Assembly: GCA_932294295.1 (NCBI GenBank)
Contig: OW028582.1
Location: 838,315 to 902,314 of the forward strand
Source: Alitta virens
Lineage: Eukaryota; Annelida; Polychaeta; Phyllodocida; Nereididae
DNA length: 64,000 nucleotides
Reading direction: 5' to 3'
Shown: piece after piece, positions 46,262 to 59,914 of the stretch
Layout: each line of letters begins with the position of its first letter
Position numbering within the stretch: the stretch's first letter is position 1
Translations under genes and position numbers: made by a program
Notes under the pieces: model-generated
Seen by the model: the letters and a program-made list of their open reading frames with translations, nothing else
What the model was told of the DNA's origin: nothing
Databases searched by the model: none

Positions 46262-47705
46262 TCTATCAAGACCACCTCACTATTAAGACCACTAAAATTT
46301 CTACCAAAGGTGGTTTAAAGGCGAGGTTTCATTGTAATTGATCTTGAAGGCTGGTACTGATATCAAACTTGTCCTAATTACACAAATCAGTACAACAGAT
46401 CTATTTGGTGATATTATAATCATGCTGATGTAGAAATAGTTTTGTTGCTTCTCAAGATATGAAGTTCATACCACTGACAAAATGTAGAGACTTGCACTAG
46501 TATTGTAACAGATATATAGTCAGCACACCCCCACCCCTTTATTCACTTAGTTTGTTTACGTCTTAGTTCAGTATTGCGCCGCTCTGTGATAGACAGGTAG
46601 GGGGTGATGGTGTCACGTGTAAAGTAAATATTTAATGAAGAAGGTCAAGTTTCACAAAAACATTAAGTACCATCCTCAGAAAACAGGTAAAAATAAAACA
46701 AGACTAGACATCAGGTAATCTTCAAAATCTTGGCTATACACAACAGAATTATGTAGATTATTAACAGTTTATCTTATCTTATCTTCATGGAATTTACTTT
46801 GGACTTTGAAAGTTTTGTTTTATTGCTGAGGATATCAATTGAAAAATCATTCAACAAAATTAAGAAATTGAAGCAAGTGCAGTTTTAAGGACATCCCTGG
46901 AGAGTTCAAATGTCAATAACGCCAAAATTTCCATGCTAGAAATTATTGGTAATAATAAGTAAATATGGGAAAAATGGCCTGAATTCAGAGAGGGAATTCA
47001 AGACCACCTCACAATTTAGACCACTAAAATTTATACCAAGGGTGGTTTAATGGCGAGGTTTTATTGCAATTTATCTTGAAGGCTGGTACTGATATCAAAC
47101 TTGTCCTAAATACACAAATCAGTACAACAGATCTATTTGGTGATATTATAATCATGCTGATGTAGAAATAGTTTTGTTGCTTCTCAAAATATGAAGTTCA
47201 TACCACTGACAAAATGTAGAGACTTGCACTAGTATTGTAACAGACATATAGTCAGCACACCCCCACCCCTTTATTCACTTAGTTTGTTTACATCTTAGTT
47301 CAGTATTGTGCCACTCTGTGATAGACAGGTAGGGGGCATTGGTGTCACATGTGGCGTAAATATTTAATGAAGAAGGTCAAGTTTCACAAAACACAAGTTT
47401 ATCTTTAGAAAACTAGTAAAGATAAAACAAGATGTCAGGTACGTTTCAGTAGTCTTGGCTATACACAGTATAATTGTGTTGATATTAACAGCTAATCTTA
47501 TCTTATCTTATGTTGGAATTTACTTGTGACTTTGAAATAGTTATATTATTGCTAAGGATATTAATTAAGAAATCACTCAATGAAATTAAAAGAACTTGAA
47601 GCAAGTGCAGTTTTAAAGTTGTCCCTGGAGAGTTCAAATGTCAATCATGCCAAAATTGCTATATAATCATGGAAAAAGTGACCTAATTTTTAAAGAGGGA
47701 ATTCT
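46262..47705. repeat. Tandem duplication of about 0.7 kb
   Basis: 46262-47000 and 47003-47705 are direct copies. Both begin AAGACCACCTCAC and include TACAACAGATCTATTTGGTG, CAGCACACCCCCACCCCTTT and a TATCTTATCTTAT run. Both end in GAGGGAATTC. Point differences and small indels are scattered, so the event is older than the 525-bp duplication at 62.5 kb. The start of each unit is a reversed minisatellite module. Confidence 0.85.
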
Positions 47706-48424
47706 GATAGAAATGTTGAAGAGTTCAAACAATTTTGCAAAGTTAGTACAAGATCTGTGTCTCAGTAAAATAATCTCAATAAAAAATGTCAATTATGACA
47801 CAATTTAATCAAAATATCCAACGAGTCAGCTATTTTGACAAGCAGCCCAGTGAAAATGAGTTCCAATGTTATATATGAATGAATTCACTATGCATCAGCA
47901 ATTATTAATTTGGTAATTGAATCTGCAAAGTCATGTGGTTACAAATGTACCACATATTCAGGTAACATAGGCTAAATATGTTAAAGAGCCCGATCACATA
48001 TATATAAGTGTTAAAGAAACAGAAAGAACACATTAAGGTGTTAAGAGAGACATTGAACATGAGAAACCATTAGCGTCATCAGATCCATTTCCGTCATGAG
48101 GTTACAAATTGCCTATAATAATAAGGTAAAATAGCTTTTAGTACTTACCTACTTACAATTCTATAATTGCTTGCATAGAACATGACCCTAAACTGTTAAC
48201 GTCATACACAGGTCAGAGAATATATTAAGAAAGTTCAGCATATGAGATCTGACATTAATATGCCCATATTTAGGCTGTTATTCTAGGTACAGTGACTGTA
48301 TATGATAGAACCTGCTCTATTCTAAAAATGTGTACGATTTCTGATTAATATATATTTTTGGCATTATAATTAACTTGGCAGTTTACTGTCTATTTCAAGC
48401 TAGTCCAAATTAACACCAGTTAAG
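47706..48424. other. Intergenic DNA
   Basis: No gene or named repeat. Confidence 0.45.
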
Positions 48425-48645
48425 AATTTTCAGACACTCTTCATGAGCTACATCCCAGCTGGTCGCATGAGATATCAAATTATCTTTTATTCGGTGTCCA
48501 TGCTTGGGCGAGTAAAAGACCCCACCCACAGGGTAAATGTGTAACACAGTGTGGACTACAAGTAGCTTTATCATCTGATCATTATATTTGCCTCTTGCAG
48601 CTGGTCATATAAGCTGACTAAGCTTAAGACCCTAATGCATTGACA
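48425..48645 (+). repeat. 5'-truncated SINE of family B
   Basis: Body from CACTCTTCATGAGCTACATC through TATTCGGTGTCCATGCTTGG and AGTAAAAGACCCCACCCACA to the tail CAGCTGGTCATATAAGCTGA. It has no head. It lacks the insertion seen in the 30.5 kb copy, so it shows the plain order of the family. Confidence 0.75.
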
Positions 48646-50079
48646 TATAGACACATATACGAAAAATGAATATAATTAATAGTGAGGTGAAATTCTAATA
48701 GTTTACTATTGGGTCTTAAATAGGAGATATGAATAGTGGAGTGTTCTAGATAAAGAGGTTTTCTTAAAACAGGGTTCTGCTGTTGTAAATTACATAAGAT
48801 TTGGTATGTCAGAGTTTGGCTGCAGCATAAGATACCTGATTTTTGCATATCGGCAATGAGAGCATTCTTGGTTGGTGATGCAGATATGAGAGCAAAGGAT
48901 GAAAAGATGATCAAAGGAAATTAATGATGAATTACATAATGACACAGCATCAGTCGTCAAATGATGGATGCTAATATGGGATATTATCATTATTATAAGA
49001 AAGACAAATGTGAATGACATACTAACCCAATGGGATCTATTCTTACTGAATAATAATAAACATAATACAAATTGTTATGCACAACAGACATTGATAGCTT
49101 GAATATGACATAAATAGATATTCAGTCTTTAATTTTTAAATAATTCTAGACAATTCGATGCTATTTCATATAAAGTTGCATATACGAATTTTAATTTGCA
49201 TCAGATCTATAAAAAAATTTTTAAATTTAAATGAAGATACATTTGTTTAGTAAATAATACGATTGATAAAACAATAGAGGAGTAGCAAAAGTCTAAAATA
49301 AAGCACAAAGGGCCAAAAAATAAGCATATATTAAACATTTATTCCCTGCAGGGGCTGACTCTGATATATGGTCAGCCATCGTATGACTGATTGTGTAGTC
49401 AAGACAGAACTCATACTGAATTGAGTGGAAAAGTTTTATACTCAGACAAATTGACTTGCTATTCGGAAAGTATAGCATTCATGAGACTGGTGGTATTGGC
49501 TAGAAGAGGGTTGCTTGAATATGATTACATTCAGACTGCTCTGAAATTTTAAATAGGTAATGAAAATCATGGATTTGGCTTATATCAGCTTATTGACATT
49601 TTATGTTTGGTTTTACAGAGTTTTTGGATACCAGCTTTCTAGATCTGTTTTTTTCTAAAACATTACATTGCTAGTCAAGCTGTGCCAACAATGAGATTTT
49701 CAGCTTTTGTTTGTTTGGATTTAATTAAAGTTGGAATTAAAATCCCCCTGTCAAAATAGTCAGAGAAAATTTCATGCAAGTCCAATAACGCATCATAGTG
49801 CTGACGACACCTTGCATGCAGGGGTTACTTTGAAAAGTCAACATATCAAAACTTCAAAGACAGAACTTAGGCTCACTGCATGGCAAGGAAAGTGAAGAAA
49901 CTCATTGGCTTAGTCTGTGATTGACTGGTTGAAAAGTTAATTGTTGGGGTGACATTAATGGAAAAATAAATCAAGTTAGAAACTAATGCTTTTAGGTCTA
50001 CATTAAAAAATATTAACAACAAAACATTTAAATGAGATGATTGAAATATCAGATTATTTCAAGTTACTCAAAAATACCA
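48646..50079. other. Intergenic DNA with a degenerate minisatellite at its start
   Basis: 48680-48780 holds a few degraded AATAGTGAGGTG-type units. The remainder is A+T-rich, with short ORFs that have no recognisable features. Confidence 0.45.
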
Positions 50080-50609
50080 TTTACTGGTCATATATGCGAC
50101 AAAATAAAAGAACCATATTTCATAAGTGTATTAATCTTGCATACATGTGCGTGTGTTAGTTGTGTTTGCAATGCCAATGCATTTATGAAAACTTGCTTAC
50201 CCTGACCATCACCTTTTTAAAAGTATTTTTTAATCATTATTCAATCTTGATTTCCTAAATGTTTTTAGTTTTATGAATGCCATAACTAGTAAAAAAAACT
50301 ATCGATCAATAAATAACATCTTACTGTAATAACGAGGCACATATCTTGGTAGCATCACGTGACGCTGTTTGGTGGTTCTGATTGGCTGAGGAATAGCGCA
50401 TGCGCACAGACCCAGACTCTTGTGTCACGATTAATTAGTGGGCAGTTTCATGACAGAAGCAACACAATTACACTCGCCATGCGCTCATGTGTATCTTCTC
50501 TTTTGAAGCATAAAAAACAGAAAATGGTGGAAAATGCAATGTGTGAAAACACGCGACATACTGTCAGTACAGTGAACTTAGTTGGCTGAGGCATATCTAG
50601 CATATTTCT

Positions 50610-50850
50610 TAAGACCACCCCACTACTATGTCCACCTCACTGTCAAGACCATTGCATCGTTAAGACAACCTCACTATCAAGACCACCTCACTATCAAAAT
50701 CATCTTACTATTATGACCTCCTTACTATTTACTACTAAGACCACCAAATTTTAGACCCAAATATACTCCTCCCACTATGTTATACCTTTCTATTAAGACC
50801 ACCTCACCATTAAGACCAGTAATATGTACACCAAGGGTGGTCTTAGTGGC
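50610..50850 (-). repeat. 17-bp minisatellite, array 2 (reversed)
   Basis: Units of TATTAAGACCACCTCAC type, the reverse of array 1, followed by CCAAGGGTGGTCTTAGTGGC. It is the counterpart of 41580-41760 within copy B. Confidence 0.85.
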
Positions 50851-53217
50851 CAGGTTCCATGGTATTGACAAATACAACAACTTGCCTGGTGTATTTTTAG
50901 TGAATCAGATGTGCAATGCAGGGATTTTTGTAATTAGATCATTTTCAACTGACGGGAACTACTCCCTTTACTTCAAAATACACATTAACAAATCTATCTC
51001 CTTCAAAACCAGGTATTTGTTTCATTCTTCCTGTATTAATCTTTCCTGATAATTTGAAGCCGATTCATATTTCTCTCAATCATGCAAACTCATGACACTG
51101 GAATCCCTCAGTGCCGTTATGTGCTGCTACTAATATTTCATGCGCTGTTTAAAGGTCTGTTTTGAATTTCACATTTTTTAGAATTGCATTTTACTTGGGT
51201 TTCTGTTCAGGTAAAATCCACAACATTTACCAGGAAATCATAAACCTCTGGTATCGTTTGACTTAATGGTTTTTAATGGAAAAGGGTTCAGTGAAAGAAA
51301 CGTCATCAAATTGCAAATATAACCAAGAAAACAAAATGAGAATTGAACATATTCATTGTGTGTTTTCTGACAATCTCTATAAGTGGTCTTGCAGATTTTA
51401 TGGACTGATAGTACTTCATTAATCTTAAGCCAAAAGCTTTTGGAAGATCTCCCAACAATAATGAGAAATCATATAACCAAATGAATATATTTCTCAATCC
51501 CTCTCATTATTTTTCCCCCTATCCTTTTTTAAAAATATTTTCTTAATTATTATTTTTGTATTGTATACATGTAAATCTTGTCTCTCTGTTGTAAAAAAAG
51601 TTTTTCTGTCAATATGTGTGTCTGTCCATTTTAATATCTTGTTTTTTACCTGTTATTTTGTCTGGATAGCTTGTTGCTAGTATGTCTGAATTTAGACATT
51701 CTCTCTGTCTGTCTGGCTGTATGTCTGTCTGCATGTCTGTCTGTGAAGCTGTCTGTGAAGCTGTCTGTGAAGCTGCCTGTCTAGCATTCTAGCCATCTAG
51801 CTGTCTGTCTGACTGTAGTTCTGTCTGTCGATCTATCATTTAATATGTCTGTAAAAATGTATTTGGCAGTGTCCCCCTGATGACGTTAGTGTTGTTTACA
51901 ATGACCTTAATGACCACTTTCCTCTGTCAGGCTGTAATTAGAGGGGACTTTATTAGCTAGACAGGGACTACACCTGTCGCCAATTGCTAATGACACTGGC
52001 CAATTTCTCTGCATTTGGCAGAGTTGCCATAACATTAAACCTACTAATTACCTGATAATATACAAAGCCATACCAAAACATCAGCCAGACACTTCTGCAG
52101 TTTGGCATATCTCACCAGTAACTTGTAACTACCGTACAGATAAAATGTTAAAAACATTATAGGTTGGTATAATATAAAGTTATCAACATTTTGAAAATAA
52201 GGCAATTTGGTAAATATATAATAAAATTTGAAATCCATAAAATCTCATGTTGCTCGTTCCATGATCTCAATTTGATGGAAAAACTTCCAAAATTTACTAT
52301 GGTAGCTGAATGATTAATTATATCACAATTAACTCCTAAAATTATCCTAAAACAATGAGCACCCACCCTGTACCATGGATATTTGACCATTCTCCTGGTC
52401 AAAATCTGGGGTCCGATTTGTTTTGCAATGTCTGATGATTAAAAGTACTCATCTGATCTTTTAGGACTGTATCAATTAAAAATGATTAAGCTGATCAGAT
52501 GTGTCGCTGGTGTGTCCACATAGGCTGAAACTTTCTATTGTTAATTGAAGCCATAGTACCAACAGTCAGCAATGGCTTCAATATAATAAGTCTGTGTACG
52601 TGAGAGTTGCTAAGTTCATTGAATGAAGTGTATTGTAAGATTGTAATATTTTATACATATTTCTTTATACTTAACTATCACAGTGTTTATGGTGACCTCT
52701 TTAGCTTTATCATAGATTCTTTTTGCTCAAATGATGCTTCTTGCCAAGTCTGAGGTTTTGAGGTCAACGCAACTTGCCAGCAATTTGCTTCAAAGTGTCC
52801 TTTTCTGAAGAAAATTGCAACTGACATTCCTGGAAAGGACTTCCTCTACACAAGCGCCATCTGGGGAGAGATTCAGACACTCTTCTAATTCCATTCTCTG
52901 AATAAAAGTGGCCCCTGGGAAGAGCTATGTCACACATACTGACAGTCTTTATTTTTAGAGCCAAGAAAGTCACCTGGTCAAGAATGTGTGGACAACAAAC
53001 ATAAATTCAAAGGGAAGTTAAAAGTAGCTTATGAAAGTAACCAAGGGAACAGATGAAACAATTCTGTTATATATTAGCTTTACAGTGGATATATAATTGA
53101 CATAATTTATTATAATTGCACTAGACTGTCAACAAATAGAACTGTGAATCATAGCGAATGTCAAATTACAACACCATATACCTGTTTGATAAATCACTTT
53201 CAAACATGTAATTTATA

Positions 53218-53472
53218 ATGGAAGATATCGCAACATGTAGTTTATGCTGGCAAACTTTATTTACACAGTGTAGTGGCTTTAAAATGTGTTTGCCTGATAT
53301 TCATAATGTAGCAGTTTCGAAACATCAACCATGGTATGCAGGAGTTGGGCAGATCTTCAACCATTGCCTCACCCCACCCAGGTGCAATGGGTACTTGGCA
53401 TCAGGCAGTGAGCTCTTAAGCTCCTGTGGTAAGCCATGTTTCAATGCCAAATATTTCCAACTCCTGAGTTGA
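53218..53472 (+). other. ORF conserved in three repeat copies (copy B)
   Basis: 84 codons from ATG, the copy B version of the 38620-38880 ORF, differing at several residues. Same comments on coding doubt apply. Confidence 0.35.
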
Positions 53473-54832
53473 GAAAGACTCAGGATTGTCCAGTCAAGAT
53501 TGCAACTGTAAAGTCAGTTGACACTGAATGTAAACTGAAAACTTATAACTGTAAACTTTGTCAACTGAACGCGAAAGATTGCAGACATGTGACAAACAAT
53601 AATATTTTTGCTGATAAACAAAACAATATGCAACCAAAAAGACATAAAGGTTTTGTGGCAAACATGTGGCATGATAAGCAATAGTGCTTTATCACGTTTG
53701 AATACATTTCATGAAGCTATTTTCCAAATTTATTGAAATTTTAACTTAAACAAAACAAAAAGGGAGTTAAGTGCTATTTCACTGCAATCATGGAAAGTCA
53801 TGATCTGCTATGCACTACACCTAAATCTCCAACCATCTGCAGATATCTGTTTTTTCCTGCCCTTTTTCCTTACTTCCTGGAATCCATCAAGAGATGCAAC
53901 CAGTTGATGAGGAGGGGTGATTTTAGTCACGTGGCCTGCAAGTGACAAGCGATAGAGGGCCCTGAGATCGTGACGCACCCTTAAGCCCCCTGATTGGCCC
54001 CTTAACTGACTTACAGCTCCCCCCTTCGTTCAGCGTACTGTCCTATCACAAAGCTGTCAAAGTTCCAACTTCCATCACTTAGTGCTCATCAGTAGCTGAT
54101 TGGAATTTATCCTCTTAATTGTGTGACCATTTGAAACCTTAGATCCATTCTGTGGCTATTGTCAGTGTTGATAGTACAAGATCATGACTACTATTGATTA
54201 TTTTCATCAGATCTCAGCACCTGACTGTACTTAATGACAGCACCCCACTGCAAAGGATCATGGCAAATGAGAATTACATAAAGCGAAATGACCGAGCAGA
54301 GGTAGGATAATTAACCCATTTCAGTCACGATCAGAAATCATCCCAGCGTCACTCTCTGTCACTCTGACATTGCTAAACGCCCGCGTCATGTCAGTGTCAT
54401 CATGAAAGGCATAGGTCGCATCACCTGTCATACGACGCTGTTGCTACTGACGTCAGTGACGTGACGTTAAGACGTTGACAGGATCTCGTGTCACGTTGAC
54501 ACATGAAAAAGACAGATGTCATGACGCTCAGGACATGACATGTTATCATATGACGGATAAAGAATAACACAAGTCATGTCATCAGAGTATAGTCACACAA
54601 GAATACAAATACTATGGCTGTTACAGAAACAGATACATAGTGTGGACTCCAAGTAGTCTTTTCATCCAATCATAACATCAGCCTGCAGCTGGTTATATAA
54701 GATGACTAACCTTCAGGCCCAGTAGCATTGCCACATTAGACATTGTCATATACCATTGTCATATGCCACATACTGCCTACTGGTCTAGGACCACTTCACC
54801 ATTAACAAATTAGACCCAAGAAATTTTAGACC

Positions 54833-54872
54833 TGGGGGGGGGAGACACTCCTGGGTGGGGTTGGGGGGGGGG
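54833..54872 (+). other. G-rich, quadruplex-capable run in copy B
   Basis: Runs of 9, 3, 4 and 10 G with short spacers. The same G-rich pattern occurs at 43504-43538, and as C on the plus strand at 36943-36993 in the left arm, so the motif is present in every arm copy. Confidence 0.6.
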
Positions 54873-55316
54873 CAGTCTCCGTGAGTGATAAACCAATAGA
54901 GTAATACTTACTGCAATGTCTTCACTGGCTGGAAGGTCAATGAATTCCATTTTTAATGTATTTCAGACAAATATATATTCAACATTATAAGCTATAATGT
55001 AACTTCAAGGTTGCAATAGATATTGATTGTTAATTGATGCTGTTGCTTTATTTTGTTTACTTGCCAATGGCTGAAGATTTAGCAGAACAAATGTCTCTTG
55101 GCTCTTAAAGAAATAACTTTTGATCTCTTGGGATAATGGCAAGCCTGAAGTAGGCCCAATGCCATTGCTCCCAAATTGTTATGACCCGTTCAGGTCCTTG
55201 AGGAAATTTAGGACCATGCTGTAGGTGAGATTTACTTTCATTTTTTAATGGTTAGCAATCCATTCTAGTGCAAGAACTTGCTTTTAGAGGGATGCACTTT
55301 CCACATCTATCTTTCT

Positions 55317-57375
55317 GTTAAGGTATTGTACCTTTTAATTGTATTTGTATTGACTCCATGCAACTGGTCTGAAACTTTGGAATAGAATAAAATAGAATAG
55401 ATTGGCCAATATTTTTTACAAGTAATACACACAAAAAAAACAGATACAATTGCCTTATTTTGGAAATAGCAGCAAATCAATTGATTTATTTGAGGTGACT
55501 TTTTCTGTATCCAGAAGAAAGCTATTATACCCAATCAACATTAACAACCCTCTGAAGCAATATAACCCACACAAAGTGTACCATGTGACTTCAAGCAGCC
55601 TTATCATCTCATCATAATGTCTGCCTCTGTTAACTGGTTATATAAGGAATTGGGGTGATCCTCTAGTCTGTTGTTGAGTGATTATGCATCCAAGCCTTAC
55701 TCTGATGAGTATTTGATCACTAGTTTGCTTTTAAAAGTCATTTTAGACTTTTTTTAACCAATTTGTGCTATTTTTTTCATGTTTTATACATATGTATATA
55801 TGGATATATTTTCACTGTCCCAGTATTGCGAGTTTGAATAAATACATAAAACAAAGAAATAAAAATACGCTGACTAAGCTTCAGACCCATTAGCATTGAG
55901 ATATAGACATAGGCTAATCTTGAATGAAACTAATGGGAGACATTACGCCACCTAGCTGTCAGATGAGACTAGCATCTTATATGCAGGCTAAAGACATCAG
56001 AACAACATCACTGGCTGCATCTTCGTCTGGCCATTACCACTATCAGTCAGGAGTCATATGACCTTAGTCTGGTCCATTGATAGGGCCATATGTATTCAAG
56101 CACCAGGCTAAGTATTGGTCTGCATGGTTTGAGAGACTTGGAAAACACCTGTCTGCAAATTACGCAGAAACAGAGCCTAAGCATTACTGCCTAGTTTCCT
56201 TTAGCTTCTAACCATCTTCTAGAAAAGCAGACAAACTGATGGGCTGTTTAAAGAATCCAAAGTGCTGATTTGCCCAACCGAGTTGCAAAGTAGGGCAAAA
56301 GTAAAATAAAAGAAACACTCGTTCAATTAGACATTCAACACGGACAACTTAACAAACAGCTGTTTGCCTTTAGTTTCTGTGTTTACGACTTTAGGACAGG
56401 AGGTTTGTACTGCAGTGGAGTGAAGAAAGGAAATGTGTTTTTGGGAATTACTCTATTTCACAGGTCTGTGACATTTACAAGCAAATATATCATCATGGAT
56501 TCTCGGCTTAAACCATTTATCAACGTCTTAAGCAACTGGTGTTATTAAACACTTATTTCAGACTAAACAAAGTACTGTATATTTTCCTAATTGTATACCA
56601 TCTTCAACAGACTTTTTAATATTATTGACATCAAACTATCAAATTTACACGTTGTGAGCATGGCAAAATAAAGATAGATTTAAGGCTCAGTAAAAATTAC
56701 GACATAAGAAGTACTATATATTATGACTAATCAAGAGCATAGAGTAAGTAAGCAAGCAAGTTAGTAAGTAAATAAGTAAGCAAGTAGGTTAAAGGGTAAG
56801 TAAAATAAGTAAATAAGTAAGTAAATATCTATTATGACTAGTAACCATATATCACAGATTGAATAATCACATTATGTAAGATACCGTAATCAGTTTACTA
56901 CGAGCGTACAGACTATAATGGGAAAAAAGTTATGATATCATCAAGAGTAGTCCATATACCCTGCATACTGACTGCTACCTGTAGCAGAACTTATGCTCAC
57001 TTAAATCATTTAGAAGTGAGCAAATTTCAAAGCCAAGTCCAGCAAACTACACCCGACCCCATTTAGAAGCCATCAAGTGAACTATATTGTGATTAAAGAG
57101 GCAACCTCTTGTGATGTTTTCAGACCGTAAAAAGAGCACGGTGTCCTGATGGTCGAAAGACTGCCATATGGGGTTATGTCATGCAATCTCGTGGTTAATG
57201 GCAGAATGATGGCCTGTCTCACACCTCTTTGAAGCTCCACTAGATAGTCTGTGGCAGCCTGGAAAGTCTATATAGTCATGGACTCATGGTTATTTGTGTA
57301 CCACAGGGATATTCATTATATCCATGGTTATTGTGAGAGTGCTATGGATACTCCAAGAATAGTGTTTTATTGCAG
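55317..57375. other. Intergenic DNA with SINE tails and AAGT microsatellite
   Basis: SINE tail fragments lie at 55575-55650 and 55865-55910. 56745-56830 is an interrupted (AAGT)n run. No gene recognised. Confidence 0.5.
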
Positions 57376-57580
57376 AATAGCATTCCTGTCAAACATAAAA
57401 TTTTGAGGAAAGCAATAATGGAAATTTTGCACGCAAAAATTAATCAATTTGTTGATCACCCAGATCTAGAGAGGGAGCATGAAAAAAATTTACTAGGACA
57501 AGGCTACAGCCTATCATTATTCACTTATATTGCATTATTGTGGCTCAAAAGTGTACAAAGTCTTAAACAAGGTATCATCA
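57376..57580 (+). CDS. Candidate internal exon, unknown protein (weak)
   Basis: I do not recognise the product. The frame is open throughout 205 bp. It is preceded by TGTTTTATTGCAG, a good 3' splice site, and followed by ACAAG/GTATCA, an acceptable 5' splice site. The peptide contains a charged stretch, HAKINQFVDHPDLEREHEKN. The surrounding A+T-rich DNA makes chance ORFs of this length common and no partner exon was identified, so confidence is low. Confidence 0.2.
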
Positions 57581-59249
57581 ATTAAATTATGAATAAAATT
57601 GTCCCAATAAAACCAGGTTTCTAACAACTTTAACACAAATAACGGAAAATGCTTATAATTATCATTGGAATGTGAAGATGGTGATTTTTAGAAAAAATTT
57701 GGATATTAAATTAAACCATATTTTAAGGTATAGTCAAAATTTTGGTACCAACTGTAAATTTATTTGACCATTTCTCAAAACAAACACCAGGTGGTACAAG
57801 ATGCAAAATGAGAGACTTAATCACCAGATGTCTTCAAAACAAACTTGCCCAGCCATCTGTCTTTGTTTTCTTCCTGGTAATTACTTTCCAATTACTTAAA
57901 CTTTTTGAAAGTGTTCTGCACAACAAGCTGCATACAAATTGTAGCAAAAGTACTAGAGCTCCTACAACTGTAAATAGAGCCTTTTTTTTAATTGTATTAT
58001 TTTTGTTTCTATTTTTCATTTGATAAATCAGCACCAATTTCATTTTGGAATGCCATTATCATTAATGCCACTATTAAATCAATTGTTATTAAATTGCACT
58101 CGAATTCACTGCCCTGAAAATTCCTTTTGGGCCACACTCTCTAGTCAGCTGTAACTTTTATTATTTCTTTCATAATTACCTCATTTTATCAAAATCATTT
58201 CAACCATTATTGCTTTTAATGATATAAGATAGACAACAAAGATCATTATTTTTTGTTGTCCATTGAAGCATTAGCTTTAAAAATTCAATTGATATTTTGT
58301 TTCTTTATATAGATCTTAGAAATGGTCTGCTTGCAGCATATAGTCTGAGGTAAATATGAAAATGTTAGGACTATGCACCATGAGATGAGATCACCTCCCT
58401 TGTGGAATTTGTGCATGCCTCTGCATAGATCACAAAGACACAGACTTTTTTTTAACATCTTTATATCTTTAAGAGACTTCCAGTTCATCAAACTGTGCCA
58501 GTAAGTTTCGAGTCACTTAGCTATGGTCTTGCCTAAATTTGATGATAATAATAATGATAATAGTTAAATTGTTTAGAAAACAATATTGACCATTGCACAA
58601 AATAAATAAATAAAGTGTAATAAAAACACAAATATATCCTCATCCTGGTTACATTAATATTTATACAAAAAAAAATTTAATGCAAAAGTAACTCTATGGT
58701 GAAGTGTTCCTTCAAAAAACCATCAACTAGCTTTGATGCTCTTTTTAATGAATATCAAAACACCAGCTATTTAAAGAACTATAGTGATTTTGTCAACTAG
58801 TCTTTAGAATGATCTATTTTAGTCTAAATTCTACCCTTCTCTGTCTAGATTGTCTTAACTACATCTGGGTTGACCTTTTAGGGCAATCAATACATTTTAG
58901 GAGTTGAAAAGTCTTCTATCTTCCACTGTCAGACATATTGATTGTACAAAATGTGTTAAGGGCATTGACCTTACACATGTACACCATGGACACTGATTGC
59001 CAAACTTATATGTTTTAACATCTATTGTGAACCATATCATACAAAGCAGAATTTAAATTCACTCTTAAATATATGATAGAACCAACATTAAGGAAAATAA
59101 CAACTAAAGAATTTACTGACCGTATTTTAATTGATAAATTTATTTACTAATGACAATTGTATATTTAGCAGCGCTTATATACATAACCTAATAGTAGACT
59201 AGAAATGAAACTCTTGACTTAAAATAAAGTACCTGGCTAAATGCATAAC
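57581..59249. other. Intergenic DNA
   Basis: A+T-rich, with several short ORFs on both strands that have no recognisable domains. A short CAAT/GATAAT-rich run lies near 58540-58610. Confidence 0.45.
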
Positions 59250-59355
59250 AGGGTGTGGACACTAAGCAGCCTTATCATCTCATCATTATATCTGCCTCTG
59301 GCAGCTGGTCATATAAGCTAACTAAGCTTCAGACCCAGTAGCACTGAGACACTGG
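59250..59355 (+). repeat. SINE tail, family B
   Basis: It runs from GTGTGGACACTAAGCAGCCT through CAGCTGGTCATATAAGCTAA to TTCAGACCCAGTAGCACTGA. This is one of the best-preserved tails in the window. Confidence 0.75.
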
Positions 59356-59914
59356 ACCAGCCAGCAGCTACATTTTTCACAAAAATCAAACACTAAACTA
59401 ATAGCCAAGCATCATCTAATCAGTAAAATGTAATATTTAAAATGCAATTTATTTACAACTATGTAAAAGCCATATGCCAGACCACCAGTCTATCATAAAC
59501 AGAGTGATATTATGATCAAAGAGCTGCCAACCTCTGATGTTTTTAACAACAAAATTACCACCATATCCGAATAAAAATTATATCATGAAACATTTCAAAG
59601 TCATTTTTATAATGAATGGATAACATAGCATTTCACAATATGCAAAAGAAAAAAATAGTATTTTAAAATTGTATGCTGTAATATTGATTAGTGTTAGCCT
59701 TAGAGTAAAAAAAGTTGCGATATCAAAACAGTTTTTATTTATAACATGTTGCGAAAGTAACTGCATTTACAAGAAGAAACCACAGTGACAATTTAATTTG
59801 CAATCATATTTTTGCTTGTTCTTAATTAGTGTTTAATTCTTTGGTAAATTCGGTAATATACACACACATTTATCTAATCAGAACCAGAAGAATACACTAC
59901 ATATAGACATAGGA
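59356..59914. other. Intergenic DNA
   Basis: Nothing recognised. Confidence 0.4.

Larger units (their letters stand above)
50205..55316 (-). repeat. Large repeat, copy B (reversed)
   Basis: Reverse complement of copy A. 50205-54020 corresponds to about 42130 down to 38085, and 54020-55316 to the left arm, with about 0.5 kb of intervening arm missing at the junction near 54020. 50080-50200 also matches 60530-60655, which abuts copy C. The outer end carries the AGAACTTGC...TTTCCACATCTATC terminus (55264-55312). Confidence 0.8.
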
